This document shows positions 22,352-34,826 of a stretch of 64,000 nucleotides of DNA, one piece after another; position 1 is the stretch's first letter, and each line of letters begins with the position of its first letter. The DNA is from Conoideocrella luteorostrata. Lineage: Eukaryota > Ascomycota > Sordariomycetes > Hypocreales > Clavicipitaceae. A program made the translations under genes and the position numbers. The stretch spans positions 1 to 64,000 of the forward strand of contig JASWJB010000097.1 in NCBI GenBank assembly GCA_032433595.1. The letters run 5' to 3'. The notes under the pieces were generated by a model that was not told the origin of the DNA, made no database searches, and was given only the letters and a program-made list of their open reading frames with translations.

Positions 22352-24469
22352 TTATGCCATATAGTGAAAACGTGAAACAAATTCCTCCAGCAGACTAGTA
22401 CCTTCCAGACCACAGATAAAAGCTACATGTTGATCGGGTCGCACAAGGATTATGCAACCATCATTTGATATGCCATAGTTTGAGTATGCACTGCCCCCGC
22501 AGCCTTGATATGAGACATTATCCGCATAGACTTTGCTGTAATCGTAACCGTATGTTTCATCGAATGGTAGAAAGACTCGGGGCAGGTCAAATAGCTCGAT
22601 GTTGTGTCTCACCGCCGAGTGTATGAGAAACACTTCAAAGCTACCAAATGCAGTTTTTAATCTCTCTCTATTGGCTTTAAAGAAAATTGATCGCTCGTGG
22701 CCGAGAAAATGTCCTGCAGACCGCAGCCTGGCCATCTGTGTCTTGTCGGCAATGTTGCCGCCGAAAACGAGCAAGTGCCACTGACCAGAACCTGGAAGAA
22801 GGTCGAGCATATGGCAAGGGCGCGAATCACTGTGTCTAATGACAACCTGGTCAGGAAATCGTCCACCGATCGTAACCTTCGAGGCTAGACAGGAAATTTG
22901 ATGGTTGACATTTTCCGTTTTCCTCTGCTTCTCATTCTCAAATTGTGTCGAAATGGTCATATTTTCGCTGTAGATAATAAATAAGCCGGATGCTGATGTA
23001 TTCTCCTGTCGCAAAACGTCTACAAGCTGATCTTTGCTGTATTTTCTACTCTTTGGACAGATTGCGTCGTAAATCGTCTTATCAAATGAAAGCAGCTGTA
23101 GAGCAACGGGCAAACGTTCCATCTGGTATGTCGTGAGGATTTCGGGCTTTAAAGTGCCTAGAACAACAGACGCAATTTTCCATCCCAAGTTGTAAGAATC
23201 CTGCATACTTACATTCATCCCTTGTCCGGCTTTGGGGGAATGAGTATGCAGAGCGTCACCTGCCAAGAAAATTCTCTCGTACATGGAGAATGTCTTGCAA
23301 AGCCTTTGTGCAATCTGCAAGGCCCAGTAAGCAAGGTACTTGTTCTTTTGCAGGTGTTACTATGATGGATTGACTGACTGCGTAAGAACTGGCCCATTCA
23401 ATCTGTTTGGTATCGAAAAAAAAGGGATGTAATATTTTCGAGATGCTGTCCAACGCAGCCCTGGATATTGTCTTGGCGTTTGAAAGCTGGATTGTAGTCT
23501 TGAGTTGAACATACAATCTCACAAGGCTACGCTCTCGAGGAATGATCATCATACAGCCTGTGTTCGTCTGAATTATGCATCTTTTTCGGATATCAGCTAT
23601 AAAACGTCAGAACTACAGCCACAAATAACATTTGGTCTGGCTCAACTCACGAAAATTTGTAATAGGGATACAATCCAATACACCCCAATTTTCCTTCTCT
23701 GAGTTTCCCACCATTTTGAGGCCCAATACCTTCCTTATCCAGCTATGAGCGCCGTCGCAGCCAATCAAGAATTTACCATTCACTGTGCGATGTGATGGGA
23801 GGGCTTCGTTGTCTGCAAGCCCGCAAGAAGACTTTTTGATCTCGAGGTGAATAGGGTACTCGCAAGGGCTTGTATTAACGGTCTGTTGAACTTTTAGAGA
23901 TGTTGGGTTGTACCCCCAATATGATTCCACCCTGTTTGACTGGTTGATAAAGCGCCAGAGATGTTTCTCGACTCGGCCCTGTGCTAAAGTTCCCTCGTGG
24001 TAACGCGAAGTGCCTTTGTGGCAGTTTGGTCCCACGTGAAACCTTTGTAAGATTCCATCCTCGCTTGCGCGCTTATGACCATGTATTAGCTAGAAGTCTA
24101 CTCATGAATTTTTTTTTTTTAATTAAAGATTTTCAAAAGATCCTACCCATGAGCTGACTTCAAGAGTCCAGTTCGATTCGGCCCAAATCTTGTGTCCAAG
24201 ATCAAAAGTGTCTAGTATCTCGAATGTTCGACTTTCGATACCATCTGCATGCCCGTATGTACGGCCCGTCAGTTCTTTTTCAATGATCAATGTCCTCACG
24301 CCAGCACGAGTCATCCAAGCCGCGGCAACGAGCCTGCGACGTAATTTCTGTTAATATCCACAAGTCAAGCTTATCCCATGCGTGGATCCAGAACTGACCC
24401 GGCAGGACCTGCGCCGATGATCAAAACATCATACGAGTCCGCGGCAGGAATTGAATCCGAGGAATCCAT
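22352..24469 (-). CDS. FAD-dependent aromatic monooxygenase 1 (phenol hydroxylase type)
   Basis: Five exons (24469-24399, 24333-24147, 24071-23651, 23596-23361, 23314-22352) give 625 residues. Introns are 46 to 75 bp and the frame is kept at every join. It should hydroxylate a phenolic ring with O2 and NADPH. Motifs are the FAD-binding DVLIIGAGPAG at the N-terminus, the DG motif GKFLIGCDGAHSW, and the GD motif RIFLAGDALHTHSPKAGQG. The last 200 residues look like the thioredoxin-like dimerisation domain of phenol 2-monooxygenases (HLLVFGG, ILVRPDQHVAF). It sits between the lyase and a DAAO-like gene, and its promoter region is shared with the latter (divergent, 1.4 kb). A second, diverged paralogue lies at 36000-38078. 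Confidence 0.88.
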
Positions 24470-25901
24470 TGCACGTAATAATAAAGGACTACCTGTCAAA
24501 GAAGAGTCTGACCGCAAGCCATTTGAGGTTCACACAAACAAGCCACCCTTGTGGAAAGGGATTGAGATTTGGTTACCCACCATAACAGAACAGTCACTCA
24601 ATCCCACGCTACCCATATAGTAACAAATCCGACTTTTTTGTGTTTATCTGTTGTGACTGTGTGCTTAGAAAAAAAAATTTCGACCTCGCTGACCTGTACG
24701 GAGTAACTAGTCCGCGTTAGCGGAAAGTATAGTCTTTCAAACGCCCGCACTAAAGAATAAACCAACACCAGCATATTGTTGCGCTGTCATACGTCGGCAG
24801 CTGCACATGCTTTCGTCAATGAGGACTAATACAAGATCCGTATGTACGAAGTGTTTCCCCTCTAATCTACTCCGTAGCCCCGCCGAAAAAAACATTCATT
24901 ACATGACGTATCACATACGCTTAGCCGTCACGTTAGCGTGGTGGCTTGGAATGCCCCCTTCAGGATTACAAGAATTATCAGACCATGTAATGGACTGGCC
25001 TTGGGCATCTGCAAACAAGCGTCAATTGTAATATCTATAAGCTTAAGGGAAGAGAAGGGAAAGGGATAGAGAGCGAGAAGCTTTTTTCCTCTCTTCTCTG
25101 CGCTGCCGTGCTACCGCGCTAAGGTACGACCCTAACAGGATACGCCTATCTTGCCCCTCCGTTCCGGGCTAGCAGCGCACATTTTTGTAGAGACACGAGC
25201 TTAAGCTCGAGTCGTTCACAGGCTATTCGCTCAAGGGTTTCTCGCGGTGGCTTCGCAGCATTGTTGCTTTCAATCGAATCTGCTTTGTGTCATGAACTAA
25301 ACCAAGAGCATATATGGTAGGCTCATATCATTTCGCCTCGGTAATATATGCCACAATAAGCTAGAAAATATACGTCAAACTTGTCCCTTCACTAGTTTCA
25401 TTAGTACCTTACCGCGGCTATAACAATCCGAATTCACTGATAAATTTTAGACAGATAAAGCTCCAGCATACTTACTACGTGGAGGGATGAGTATTATAGC
25501 CCCCACTTGTACTCTTAGGGCGTTGTCATAGACGCCATAAGGTGAAACTGTCACAATGGATAAGATCACCTCAAGGTTGGGAAAGTGCCAATTAAGAAAG
25601 AAGATGGATGTGAACCATTTATGAGCCGTCAAAGCAGAGGGAATTGACAACGCGAAAACTCTAAAGCATTTTCTACATGACGTAACTGTGGCCCACTTCG
25701 TAACATGGATAGTGAACCTCCGTACTCAGTACTAATACTAGCCACCGCAACGTCGCAGTGTCGGCCATTACCATTTCCTGCACTACAGGAACTTAAATGT
25801 CTTGAGTCGTGCAGCTGTGCCTGCCAAAGTTCCCCAATTTTTAATTATTTTTCCACAAATCAGTATAAGTTCTTTTAACTTGCTGGCTACGACTGGCAGT
25901 C
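24470..25901. other. Divergent promoter region, monooxygenase 1 and DAAO-like gene
   Basis: About 1.4 kb between two diverging cluster genes. TACGGAGTA copies are at 24697-24705 and 24868-24876. A minus-strand frame at about 25447-25650 has no recognised family. No transposon recognised. Confidence 0.45.
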
Positions 25902-27130
25902 ATGTCTTGCGATCAGACAATCATTATCATTGGGTATGCAATAATCGTATAATCTGGCCCTTTCAAGCTAATGTAATTTATTTCAAGTGCCGGCGTTGTT
26001 GGCCTATCAACCGCCATAAAATTACAAGAAAAGCTGCGAGATGGTGATCAACCACAGCCACAGATTCTCATGATCGCACGAGAATGGCCGGCAGCAATTC
26101 CTGGCGCACCACTTCAGCACTCTGTTGACTACGTTTCCATGTGGGCGGGGGCACATGTTCGTCCTATCCCGGCTACAACGCCCCAATTGCAACAGGAAGC
26201 AGACTGGCTTAGACAAACGGTTACCGAGTTTAGCCGCATTCTCAATGAAGAGTCGTCCACCTGCGGCATCTCTCCCACTATTGGAGTCGAGTATCTAGAA
26301 GCACCAGATCCAAGCTATCTGCAGCAAGACACACCTACTTTTTTGAAGGATACCGGTCTCGAAGGTTATAAGAGGCTGAAGACGTCAGAACTTCCCAGCG
26401 GCGTCTCACTTGGTTTTGAGTATCAGACGTTCTGCATCCACCCTCCGGTTTACTGCGAGGCGCTGTTGCGCAAATTCGTCCTCCATGGTGGTAAAACCCT
26501 CAAGATGGATCTGAAAAGCGATTTGGAGCCTTTTGACTTGGTGAATCATGTTGCATTTGTCATAAATGCAAGCGGCTCAGGGATCAATGATTCAAAATGC
26601 TTCCCGATCAGAGGTTCATTCTTTTGCACATAATAAATTTAAATAACAAGCAGACTAACATATCTACAGGTCAATCTGTAGTGACAGACCTTGTGTATTG
26701 TCACAAGACAATAACACGACAGAATAAAGACGGTACCCTGAATTTCCTAATTCCTCGATTTTTTGATGGGGGCACAGTGATAGGCGGAACAAAAGAGAAA
26801 GGTGATTGGAGGTCACAGCCGTGTGCGGCAACAAGAGAAAAGATGATAAAAGATGGGCTTGACTTGAAAAATTCTTGTTATGTGGATAGTGAAAGCGAGA
26901 CTACGGCCGAGGTCAGGGTAATAGCGGATATGGTGGGCAGAGCCACAACACGAGACGGAGGCATGAGAATTGAAATTGAAGATAAGACAGCGACACAACA
27001 CACAGAAGGGGGTGCAAAGCGGATGGTAATTCATGCGTATGGCGCTGGTGGTCGGGGATATGAGATTAGTTGGGGTGTTGCAAACGATGTTGTGAAGTTG
27101 GCCACTTCATTGCTAGCAAAGGCTACTTAA
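25902..27130 (+). CDS. D-amino-acid-oxidase-like flavoenzyme
   Basis: Three exons (25902-25933, 25988-26613, 26670-27130) give 372 residues, the normal DAAO length. The Rossmann motif IIIIGAGVVGLSTA spans the first join. SVDYVSMWAGAH and the C-terminal YGAGGRGYEISWG are DAAO hallmarks. DAAOs oxidise D-amino acids to imino acids with FAD and O2. Here the usual LRPxR motif, whose first Arg binds the substrate carboxylate, reads GRATTR (residues 309-314), so that Arg is not in place; a changed substrate is likely. The C-terminus ends LLAKAT with no peroxisomal SKL-type signal. It lies inside the candidate cluster, divergent from monooxygenase 1 and upstream of a methyltransferase on the same strand. 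Confidence 0.85.
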
Positions 27131-27678
27131 CAAATCCAAGGATGACATTAAGGCCGGTCAGAAGATGTGACAATTAGACTACAATAGCCGCAACGTAGGC
27201 TGGAGATTCTTCAGTAAGGCGACAATATTTGTTCAATTTTGCCCAGCCCATCACGTAAAATACCACAAAAAATGGCATGACGTAGAGACCACTAACTGTG
27301 GTGATTTACCTCCTTGCATACCGCGACACATACATGAGTGTATGCGCGTGCGTAACGACGATACCAATATGTGCATGCGCTGGGGCTACATCTAGAATTC
27401 AAGTGACTGAGTTATTGGCTTCACCATCCTTGCTCTTGCAGACGATATATGGATCATTTTCCAGTCTGATGTCATGATAATTGCTGAACAATCCCATTCA
27501 TCTTCTCCTTGGCAGCCCAAGACTACCCCTCTCGTACTACAGGATCTTGCATAGGGAAGGGCCCAAAAATGACGTGGATCAGTAGAATTGCGTCGAGCCC
27601 CCCACACCATACCGTGGCCTACAGCCATTGGTTCTCTAGCCAAGGTGAGAAAAAGTGAATCCCAACAGGTAATAATGG
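27131..27678. other. Intergenic before the methyltransferase gene
   Basis: 3' flank of the DAAO-like gene and upstream DNA of the methyltransferase. No gene recognised. Confidence 0.4.
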
Positions 27679-27687
27679 TATAAAAAG
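27679..27687 (+). promoter_or_regulatory. TATA box of the class I methyltransferase gene
   Basis: TATAAAAAG lies 116 bp upstream of the ATG at 27803, a usual distance for fungal promoters. The assignment rests on sequence and spacing only. Confidence 0.5.
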
Positions 27688-27802
27688 CCGTATTTTTTGT
27701 CTACCAAAACTGATTGAATCTATTGCTTTCTGGTATCCGAAATTTTCTACGTTTTTTACTCCGCCAAGTCTCTTCTAAACAATCATTTGAAACGGCAACA
27801 CA

Positions 27803-28783
27803 ATGACAGCCGAGGCAAATAAAGAGCATAATTTCTGGCATTTGAGGGAATACGATGAGGAGTTCTGGGCGAATTATCTCGCATTTAGGCCAAAATACAA
27901 TGCCAACGACTTCTACAACACGGTATTTTCGTACCATGACTCGCACTCAGCGTGCTACGATGTCGCCCATGACATAGGGACAGGACCGGGTCAGGTTGCG
28001 GCAGTGCTGGCTTCCCGATTTAGCCGTGTTGTCGCTTCAGATACCAACGAGTCTCATCTATTGGCGGCAAAACGCCGCTGTGAAGCTCACGCAAACATTG
28101 AATTACTATTGAGCCCAGGCGAGAAAGTAGCCAGCAAAGTTCCAGCATCGTCCTGCGATGCGGTATTCTGCGCAGGGACGATTCCGCTCATGGACAAAGA
28201 AAGGGCACTCGCTGCGTTTGCCGAAATCTTGAAACCAAACGGCACTTTGGCAGTGTGGTTCTACGGGCGGCCGTTCTTTGTGGACGGCGACACGGAGGCC
28301 TGCCAGGCTGCCTACACTAATGTGTTTAACAAAATAGTGGAAAAATTGCTCCAGACTAGCACACCCGAGTTTCGGAGGGGCTGGAAGCACGGTTTGGACA
28401 CCATCGCGAGCAGGCTTGATGACGTCGCTTTCCCAGCTGATACGTGGAAGCATATAGAGCGTCGGAAGTGGAACAAGCATGCAGTAATGGGATTTAACGA
28501 CGAAAACGCAATGCTTGGCCTCGGCATTGACATCATTTCGAATGTGGATCAGGAGCGGGAGAAGGTGGTGGAAATTGAAGACGATGGGTTCTGGGCCGAG
28601 AATTGGGATGTAGATCAGATCCGCAACTTTATTAGGGCGGTAATCCTTAGCGACATCGCCGCTATAGAGGAAGAACCCGAGATACAAGAGTTATTTGACA
28701 AACTGACCGATGCGATGGGCGGAAAAGGTACAAAACGTGCCATTGGATGGCCTGTGGTGCTTTTGCTGGCTAGCAAGAAGTGA
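27803..28783 (+). CDS. Class I SAM-dependent methyltransferase
   Basis: Single exon, 326 residues. Motif I is AHDIGTGPGQVA (about residues 55-66), the acidic end of strand 2 is ASDTNES, and DAVFCAGTI with LKPNGTLAVWFYG follow in the usual order. It resembles fungal enzymes of the trans-aconitate methyltransferase (TMT1/CRG1-like, Methyltransf_11/25) group, which methylate small acids or are recruited to secondary metabolism. It is cytosolic. A TATA box is present. Its place among aromatic-modifying genes suggests it methylates a pathway intermediate, perhaps a carboxylate or hydroxyl; this is inference. Confidence 0.85.
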   Translation: MTAEANKEHNFWHLREYDEEFWANYLAFRPKYNANDFYNTVFSYHDSHSACYDVAHDIGTGPGQVAAVLASRFSRVVASDTNESHLLAAKRRCEAHANIELLLSPGEKVASKVPASSCDAVFCAGTIPLMDKERALAAFAEILKPNGTLAVWFYGRPFFVDGDTEACQAAYTNVFNKIVEKLLQTSTPEFRRGWKHGLDTIASRLDDVAFPADTWKHIERRKWNKHAVMGFNDENAMLGLGIDIISNVDQEREKVVEIEDDGFWAENWDVDQIRNFIRAVILSDIAAIEEEPEIQELFDKLTDAMGGKGTKRAIGWPVVLLLASKK

Positions 28784-29000
28784 GAGAAGTGTGGTGGCTT
28801 AAAAACTAGCAAAGGCCTGTAGACTAAAATCCAATATGAAGATCATCTGAAGCTATTGAAGTATACTACTGCAATATATCAGTGATGTGTCCCGTTCCGG
28901 CTTGGGTCTGGATTGTTCTAGCTCAAATGTTGCCATGCACTCTATCCGAACAAAGTCCGATTACTGGCTTGATCAGTTAGTGATTAGAAAATGCTGGATA

Positions 29001-29242
29001 TGTTGGATTACACGTGTGTGTGTGTGTGGGTGAATATGTGGATACACGGGCTGTGAGAGAAAGGTTACGTGGCCTCTGGGCCTAAGGCAGGAATTCAGGA
29101 CGGGCGTGTCTCAGATTATAGGCGTATTTATAGGGGGGTTTGGACAGGGCCGTCAGACAAGGAATTCTTCCTCCATCATCACAGTAACAATGCACATCCC
29201 ATCAATGCAAATAAATTTGTACCTCTTCTATTATTTCCAACA
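29001..29242 (+). mobile_element. Solo LTR, family C
   Basis: The unit starts TGTTGGATTACACG and ends TTATTTCCAACA, so its ends are inverted (TGTTGGA/TCCAACA). It matches 52304-52541 along its length. The flanks GGATA (28996-29000) and GGATC (29243-29247) suggest a 5-bp target duplication with one change. A GT run follows the start. Confidence 0.7.
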
Positions 29243-31717
29243 GGATCGCGGCCGCAGCGGTGGCGTTAAGGCAACTGGTATTCGCCCTTCACCCTCCATT
29301 GGCGTAATTTGGGCGGTCAAGGTAGTCGCCGAGAGGCACCCTCTCTACATGTGTAATCTGTCGGCTGAGGCTGTGGGGGCGTTTTTCAGCTCTGTCATTG
29401 CTAATTTAGCTTCTTGGGTGCTCTGTGCTAAGAATAAGGATGGGCCATTACAGTAGCTTTTCTCACGTTAAAAGGTAAGCATAGGAGGGGGGCATCTAGG
29501 TGGAATATTCTTGCTCCAATTAGCAATGTTCTACTCCGTGCAGAAGAAAAATTGTTTTCCCTCCCGAGGTACTTTTACCTATCCCCATGCTGGGCCGACG
29601 CTAGCTATCTCTTTGGTTGAACAGTACTCCATACGGAATAACTAGTTAAGGCATCCCTCTTCGATTCAGATCCACAGGCACCCCTGTCAGCACGTATGGT
29701 CTACCAGGGTGACCTTCTGATAATCGCTGGGGCTCGTGAAACCGACCAGTAGTCGTCTTGCCCCAGTCGGAGCCGGATCGTCTAGTCTTTGTAGATGGGA
29801 CACGACACTTGGTTCAGCCGATTTACTGCCAGCGGGTGGAATCTACTAGGCAACATCAGGATTCCCAGCACGACGAGTTTTTGCCTTCGGATAATTTTTA
29901 GGCTGCGGGGGCTTGTCTGATGGGTTGAATATGGCAATACCTCAGACCATGAGATCCAGCCAGTACAGCGAGAGAGGGTAGAATGGGGTCATCTTGGTAC
30001 GACCAATAACCACCTCTTGCTCTCTAAAAGTCAATTTTCGAGTCCCATATTCAATACTTGTAGTGAAAAATGGCATTTTTCTCGGGCTGGTTTACCAAGG
30101 ACTGTTTTTGATACCAGATAAGGCTTGTTGCTTAATAGCTTAAATTGGCTGTTTGAATTGTGCCACAGAAGTTGGGTTTGCATTTTGCTGATAAGTACAA
30201 CAAGAGCCAAATTCGGCGATCAGTCAGTCATTTATCGGGTAGATCGCCGATTTTTGCTTGGGAAGAAGAGTAGGCTAAGGGTAGGGACTCCTGTCCGTAC
30301 TTATCAGGGCAAGAACAAAGATGCTCGCGCACTAAAAGTAGATGTCACAAGAAAACTTGAGCCTATTTAAGGGTCATAACTACACATGAAAAGTGGCCCC
30401 TGGCTACGCCATTTTTGCGTGACGTGTTACACTTAACGGGTACTCTACTAATGCGAAGGCGTCTCTTCCGGCACTGGAGGTCACCCTGACAAGCACGGGC
30501 GAGGTGAGTGAAATCCAGCTAAAATATGGGGTTAGCCTAGAATAATACATGGCTAGGTTAGAATTACGTCCCGGCTGGCAAGCTATCTAATAGAATTGCC
30601 GCATAGCGGCCAGTTTTAGCGCTCATAAAGGAGGTTTGGATACATGATACGAGGCTATGCGTGGAGACTTTGCTCCGTTGCATTTTGTATCTATATATTC
30701 CGTAAACAGATTGCGCCATTATAGTATCTACTAGTATGCCAGCAATCAGATTCTATTTCCTTGGTGTGGTGTGCCTTGGCATTTGAAAACTTAGAAAATG
30801 GGTGAGTGACTAGATAATAAATCGGGCAGAACAGCAGGTAAGTACTTAGGCCGTTGCGGGTTTTTTTGGATTTGGGGAAAGCGCTAAGAATGAGGGGGTG
30901 GTTCTATAAGAATTTTAGCGAACCTATTTAAAAAGGTAGAAACGTGATAAGCCACACCTAATCATTGTCTTGTGAATCGAATGTGATGGAGTACTGGCAT
31001 GGATATTGGCACAAGTAATTCTGCTACATGTCAAGTCAAGGCGGGAGTGTGTATCAAGATATTTGTGTAACATTACAATAACTTAGGAAATAAGGATATA
31101 AATATAAAAAGAAGGTCAGGAAAACACGTGTTCTGTTCGGTTGCATGCGATCTTAAATAAGATTTACGCGAATTGTTGGATCCTGAGACAATTCGCACGT
31201 TGTCGGACTTAAAATAATAGACGGACGATGTGCCTTTCATTGTTTAAAATACAGGACTATGCCTCCCGGATGAATGTCCTTACTTTCAATGTTTTTTTGG
31301 TCAAATCAATACAGATATTAACGCAGCTGACGTCCACATGTCCCACCCCTTTCCTTAAATGATGCAAAAGGTACGTTAGATCTTTTTGCGACACCTGCAG
31401 ACGGAAATGAAAATATGACGCATAAATAAACTCTAGCAGCCAATGACAGAAAAGGAGACAGAAGAGGCGAGGAATTCACGAGTGGCTTGAGAAATTGTTT
31501 TGAGTGCTCGTAGTTCCGAGTAGTTGGGCAGCAGTAAGGCGATTTCCTGTCGGAAGTGATGACAAGACGCGCCGGCCACTTCCCATAATTAGCGAAAGAA
31601 AAGAGGGGTAAAAGAAGGAAGAGCTGAGTGAGGTGCTACGCCGTGCCATACTGGTTGCATTTTAGCCTGATTTCGTCGCCTGTTATCTTTTTGGCCCCCG
31701 TGCAGGCGACATATTGG
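29243..31717. other. 2.5 kb gene-free stretch inside the candidate cluster
   Basis: AT-rich, with short frames only. At 30392-30423 it carries a copy of the 33-bp motif found at the FunK1 break (3755-3787). No transporter or regulator gene was found here, although one would be expected in many clusters. Confidence 0.4.
30392..30423 (+). repeat. Second copy of the 33-bp AGTGGCCCCTGGCTACGCC motif
   Basis: AGTGGCCCCTGGCTACGCCA then a T-run and GCGTGAC, a near match to 3755-3787. It is probably the end of a mobile element whose body is not recognisable. Confidence 0.4.
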
Positions 31718-31724
31718 TATAAAG
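31718..31724 (+). promoter_or_regulatory. TATA box of the O-methyltransferase gene
   Basis: TATAAAG lies 127 bp upstream of the ATG at 31851. The call is based on sequence and distance only. Confidence 0.45.
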
Positions 31725-31850
31725 ACTTATAAGTTATCTCTCATTGAACTTCCTTTTGGTCAGGACACATTCTCTGCGAGAACAGCTAAAACTACCTAAT
31801 TTGAGTTTTAGTTTAGATACGTTTCCAACTTAGCGCTCTGCCCTCCAATA

Positions 31851-33198
31851 ATGGAGTCTATGGTTGAGGCAATACAGCAGATGGTCAAGGGAGCAGACGA
31901 ATCCGGTCGAAAGAAGCTCATCGATACCTTGAGCAATCTGATCCTATCGATCGAAGGTCCACAAGATGTCATGATGCGGGTATTACTTTATGTAAGTTGT
32001 GGCCAACTACCCGGTGCACTCTTGGGCTTCCATTTATCTGAACTATATACAGCTTTCGTATATTTCCATCACACGTGTCGGATGCGATTTGCAACTCTTT
32101 CGTCATTTAAAAGATTGTTCTGAGCCTGCTTCCTCAGACTTCTTGGCTCAAAGTGTGCAAGGGGAACCTGCCTTAGTTGGTAAGATCTCACCCTGCGAAT
32201 GGGGTATGCGTCGTTGATTAATAATGCTGCTACTAGCGAGATTGCTCCGCTATCTAGCATCTGTCGGTTCTGTGGAAGAGACAGAGCCCGAAAAATACGT
32301 AGCCAATCAAAGAACCAAGACCATCGCCGAACCTGAATGGCAAAGTAGCATCTGCTATGCGTGCGTGTAATCTCTAGACTCTCTTAATAGGCGGGAATTT
32401 GCACTAATTAGAAGGCACAGTTTTGATGTCATATGGCCATCTTTTTTCGCATTGCCGGAATTTCTAAAAGAAACTGATTACAAAGACGTGACAAGTTCAG
32501 TGCATTGCCCGTTCAACAGAGCTTTCGAAACAGATCTGTCTATTTTTGAGTGGCTCCCTAAAAGGCCACATTTACATTCTAATTTCAACAATTACATGTC
32601 CATACAACGGTATGGCATGCCCACTTGGTTGGACAAGTACCCTTTCAAGGACAAAGCTCAAGATATGGACCCTAACCAGGTTTTCTTCGTGGATATCGGT
32701 GGCGGCTTGGGTCATCAGAGCCTTGCATTACGAAATGCCCTTCCAAAGACCATCACAAACCGGATTATCGTGCAGGATTTGCCAGAGCTGATGGAGCAGG
32801 TCACCAAAAGGTTGGACATTGAATATACTGCTCATAATTTCTGGGAAATACAACCAGTGAAAGGTGCGCGCATCTACTACATGAGAAACATCATCCATGA
32901 CTGGCCAAGCGACAAGGCTTTCGAAATTCTTCAAAACATAAAGCCGGCCATGGATAATGGTTCAGTTCTGCTAATTGACGAAATGGTCCTTCCTGACATT
33001 GGGGTGCACTGGCAAGCAACGGAGCTTGACATGGCGATGATGGCGTTATTGGGTTCTCGGGAGCGTACGAGAGCACAATGGAATGAACTCATTACGCAGG
33101 CTGGATTAAAAATCCACCATATTTATCAATACACTACAAGCCTGAACGATTCGATCATTGAATGCATACTTCCAGACGACTCAGAGGAAATTATATAG
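31851..33198 (+). CDS. Caffeate/COMT-type O-methyltransferase
   Basis: Four exons (31851-31991, 32053-32179, 32237-32360, 32412-33198) give 392 residues, typical for plant-COMT-like fungal OMTs. The N-terminal dimerisation and winged-helix part ends in ARLLRYLASVGSVEET. The SAM motif is FFVDIGGGLGHQS. The catalytic His is in NIIHDWPSDKA, and the later ELDMAMMALLGSRERT matches the conserved Glu region. It should methylate a phenolic hydroxyl. It follows the class I methyltransferase on the same strand but is separated from it by 3 kb of repeat-rich DNA. With the COMT-like enzyme it makes two phenol-directed methyltransferases in the cluster. Confidence 0.88.
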
Positions 33199-33836
33199 GC
33201 ACTGAATACCAGCGCAGATCATTTAAATTTCTATACTTGAAAATTGAATATATATTTATGTTTGATGTAGCTCTGGGAATATGATTCGCACCACGACTAA
33301 AAGCAAGACACTTCCTTAATTGTTAGTGAACATTTTTCCAGCAGTGTATAGTCAGTATCTATTACACACATGCGAAATGATACGAGACCACGAGTGACGA
33401 AACGGAAGAAAAAAACATAATTACGTAACAAATAAAATAGTAATGACAACTGCTCCGTATAAATTCTATAATCGCCTGAGTGCTTATATAACGCTGTCAA
33501 CAAATTATGTACCAGCTGTATGCTCCTCGTCACGCAGACAGTAGCCATATTTGCCAGCTCTACTATTATCAACGGAATAGGAGCACTTCACAGAGACACC
33601 ATCAGGAGGTTCAAACTCGAGCTCCTGGATCAAGGCCTAGAGTTCGATGATCGTCATGTTGGTGTATCGTAAGCACCATTTCTCCTCTGAACAACACCGG
33701 TTCGGATCCAGGACGGGACCCTGAGCACGCTACCGAATTGAAGCATGTCGGTCAACTTCCGTGAAAAGCTGACACAAGAGAAACATGTTTCTCCTACGAA
33801 ACGCTGCGTTGAATTTGTTGCGCAGACATGGGAAGC
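33199..33836. other. 3' flank of the O-methyltransferase
   Basis: Non-coding, AT-rich. No gene or known repeat recognised before the inverted repeat at 33837. Confidence 0.4.
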
Positions 33837-33937
33837 GGTTTGGAGGCTTTCCGAGGGAGTGTGGACGTTGTCCTGTGGTGCGTGAACTGATTACGCCCAA
33901 GAAGAACGTCCGCACTCCTCCGAAAAGCCACCAAACC
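33837..33937. repeat. Inverted repeat, 33-bp arms
   Basis: Left arm 33837-33869 and right arm 33905-33937 are near-perfect reverse complements (a GGTTTGG..GGACGTT pattern) with a 35-bp spacer. The right arm leads straight into the long direct repeat, and a related copy of its core occurs at about 34398-34425. It looks like the terminus of a DNA transposon or a foldback element. Confidence 0.6.
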
Positions 33938-34826
33938 ACATGTGAAGGTGTTTAATTAATGAGTAGGACCTACGGGCGCACTAAAACACCTTTTTAATAG
34001 TTAGATTCAGCATTATTGTTACATAACACGCTGCTAACTAGATATTGCGCTAAAGAATCTGCTATAAACCGTTAATGTTTATAGTGACCTTAATTTGAGA
34101 CCATTAAAAAGATCTGCACTGCTACTGGTTAACTATAGTTGCATTGTAGACTAAAAGATAAGCGGAGGATAGCTAATGCATAATATTCCAGCGAATAACT
34201 TAGGATTTGCTCACCGGTGCGGGGCAATTACCTCTACTTTCATAAAAGGAGGAGTTAGAGATTGACGTGGCAGCATGCAAGTTGTCTCCGTGTGGCGCAA
34301 AGTGTTTCTGCTTGGTGCATTGCTGCAAACCCCTCCTTTGTCCACAATACACTCACTAAGCACCCTAGTACAGATATCCGCACGTTAGGAGAAGGTTCGC
34401 ACTCCTTCGAAAAGCCTCTCAACCACATAACGTGTGTCAAGGTGTTTAGTTAATAAGTAGGACCTACGGGCGCGCTAAAGCACGTTTTTGATAGTCAGAT
34501 TTTAGCATTATTGTTACATATCACGCTGCTAACTCACTGTGCATTAGCTAAATATTACGCTAAAGAGCCTGCTCTAGACCGTTAATGTTCACAGTGGCCT
34601 TAAGAAGATAGGTAATGCATAATATTCCAGCGAATAACTTAGCGTTTGTTCACCGATGCGGGGAAATTACTTACCTCTGCTTTCATAAGAGGAGTTAGAG
34701 ATTGACGTGGCAACATGCAAGTTATCTCCTCCGTGTGGCGCAAATTGCTTCTACTTAGCGCGTTGCTACAAACCCCTCCTTTTTCTACAATACATGCACT
34801 AGGCACCCCAGCATGGACATCGGCCA
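33938..34826 (+). repeat. Two long direct repeats, period 494 bp
   Basis: Unit 1 (33938-34434) and unit 2 (about 34435-34826) share GTAGGACCTACGGGCGC, CAGCATTATTGTTACAT, AATGCATAATATTCCAGCG, GGAGTTAGAGATTGACGTGG and AAACCCCTCCTTT in the same order. Unit 2 has lost internal blocks. Neither unit codes for protein. The identity is unknown; a tandem duplication of a non-autonomous element is the simplest reading. Confidence 0.65.
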
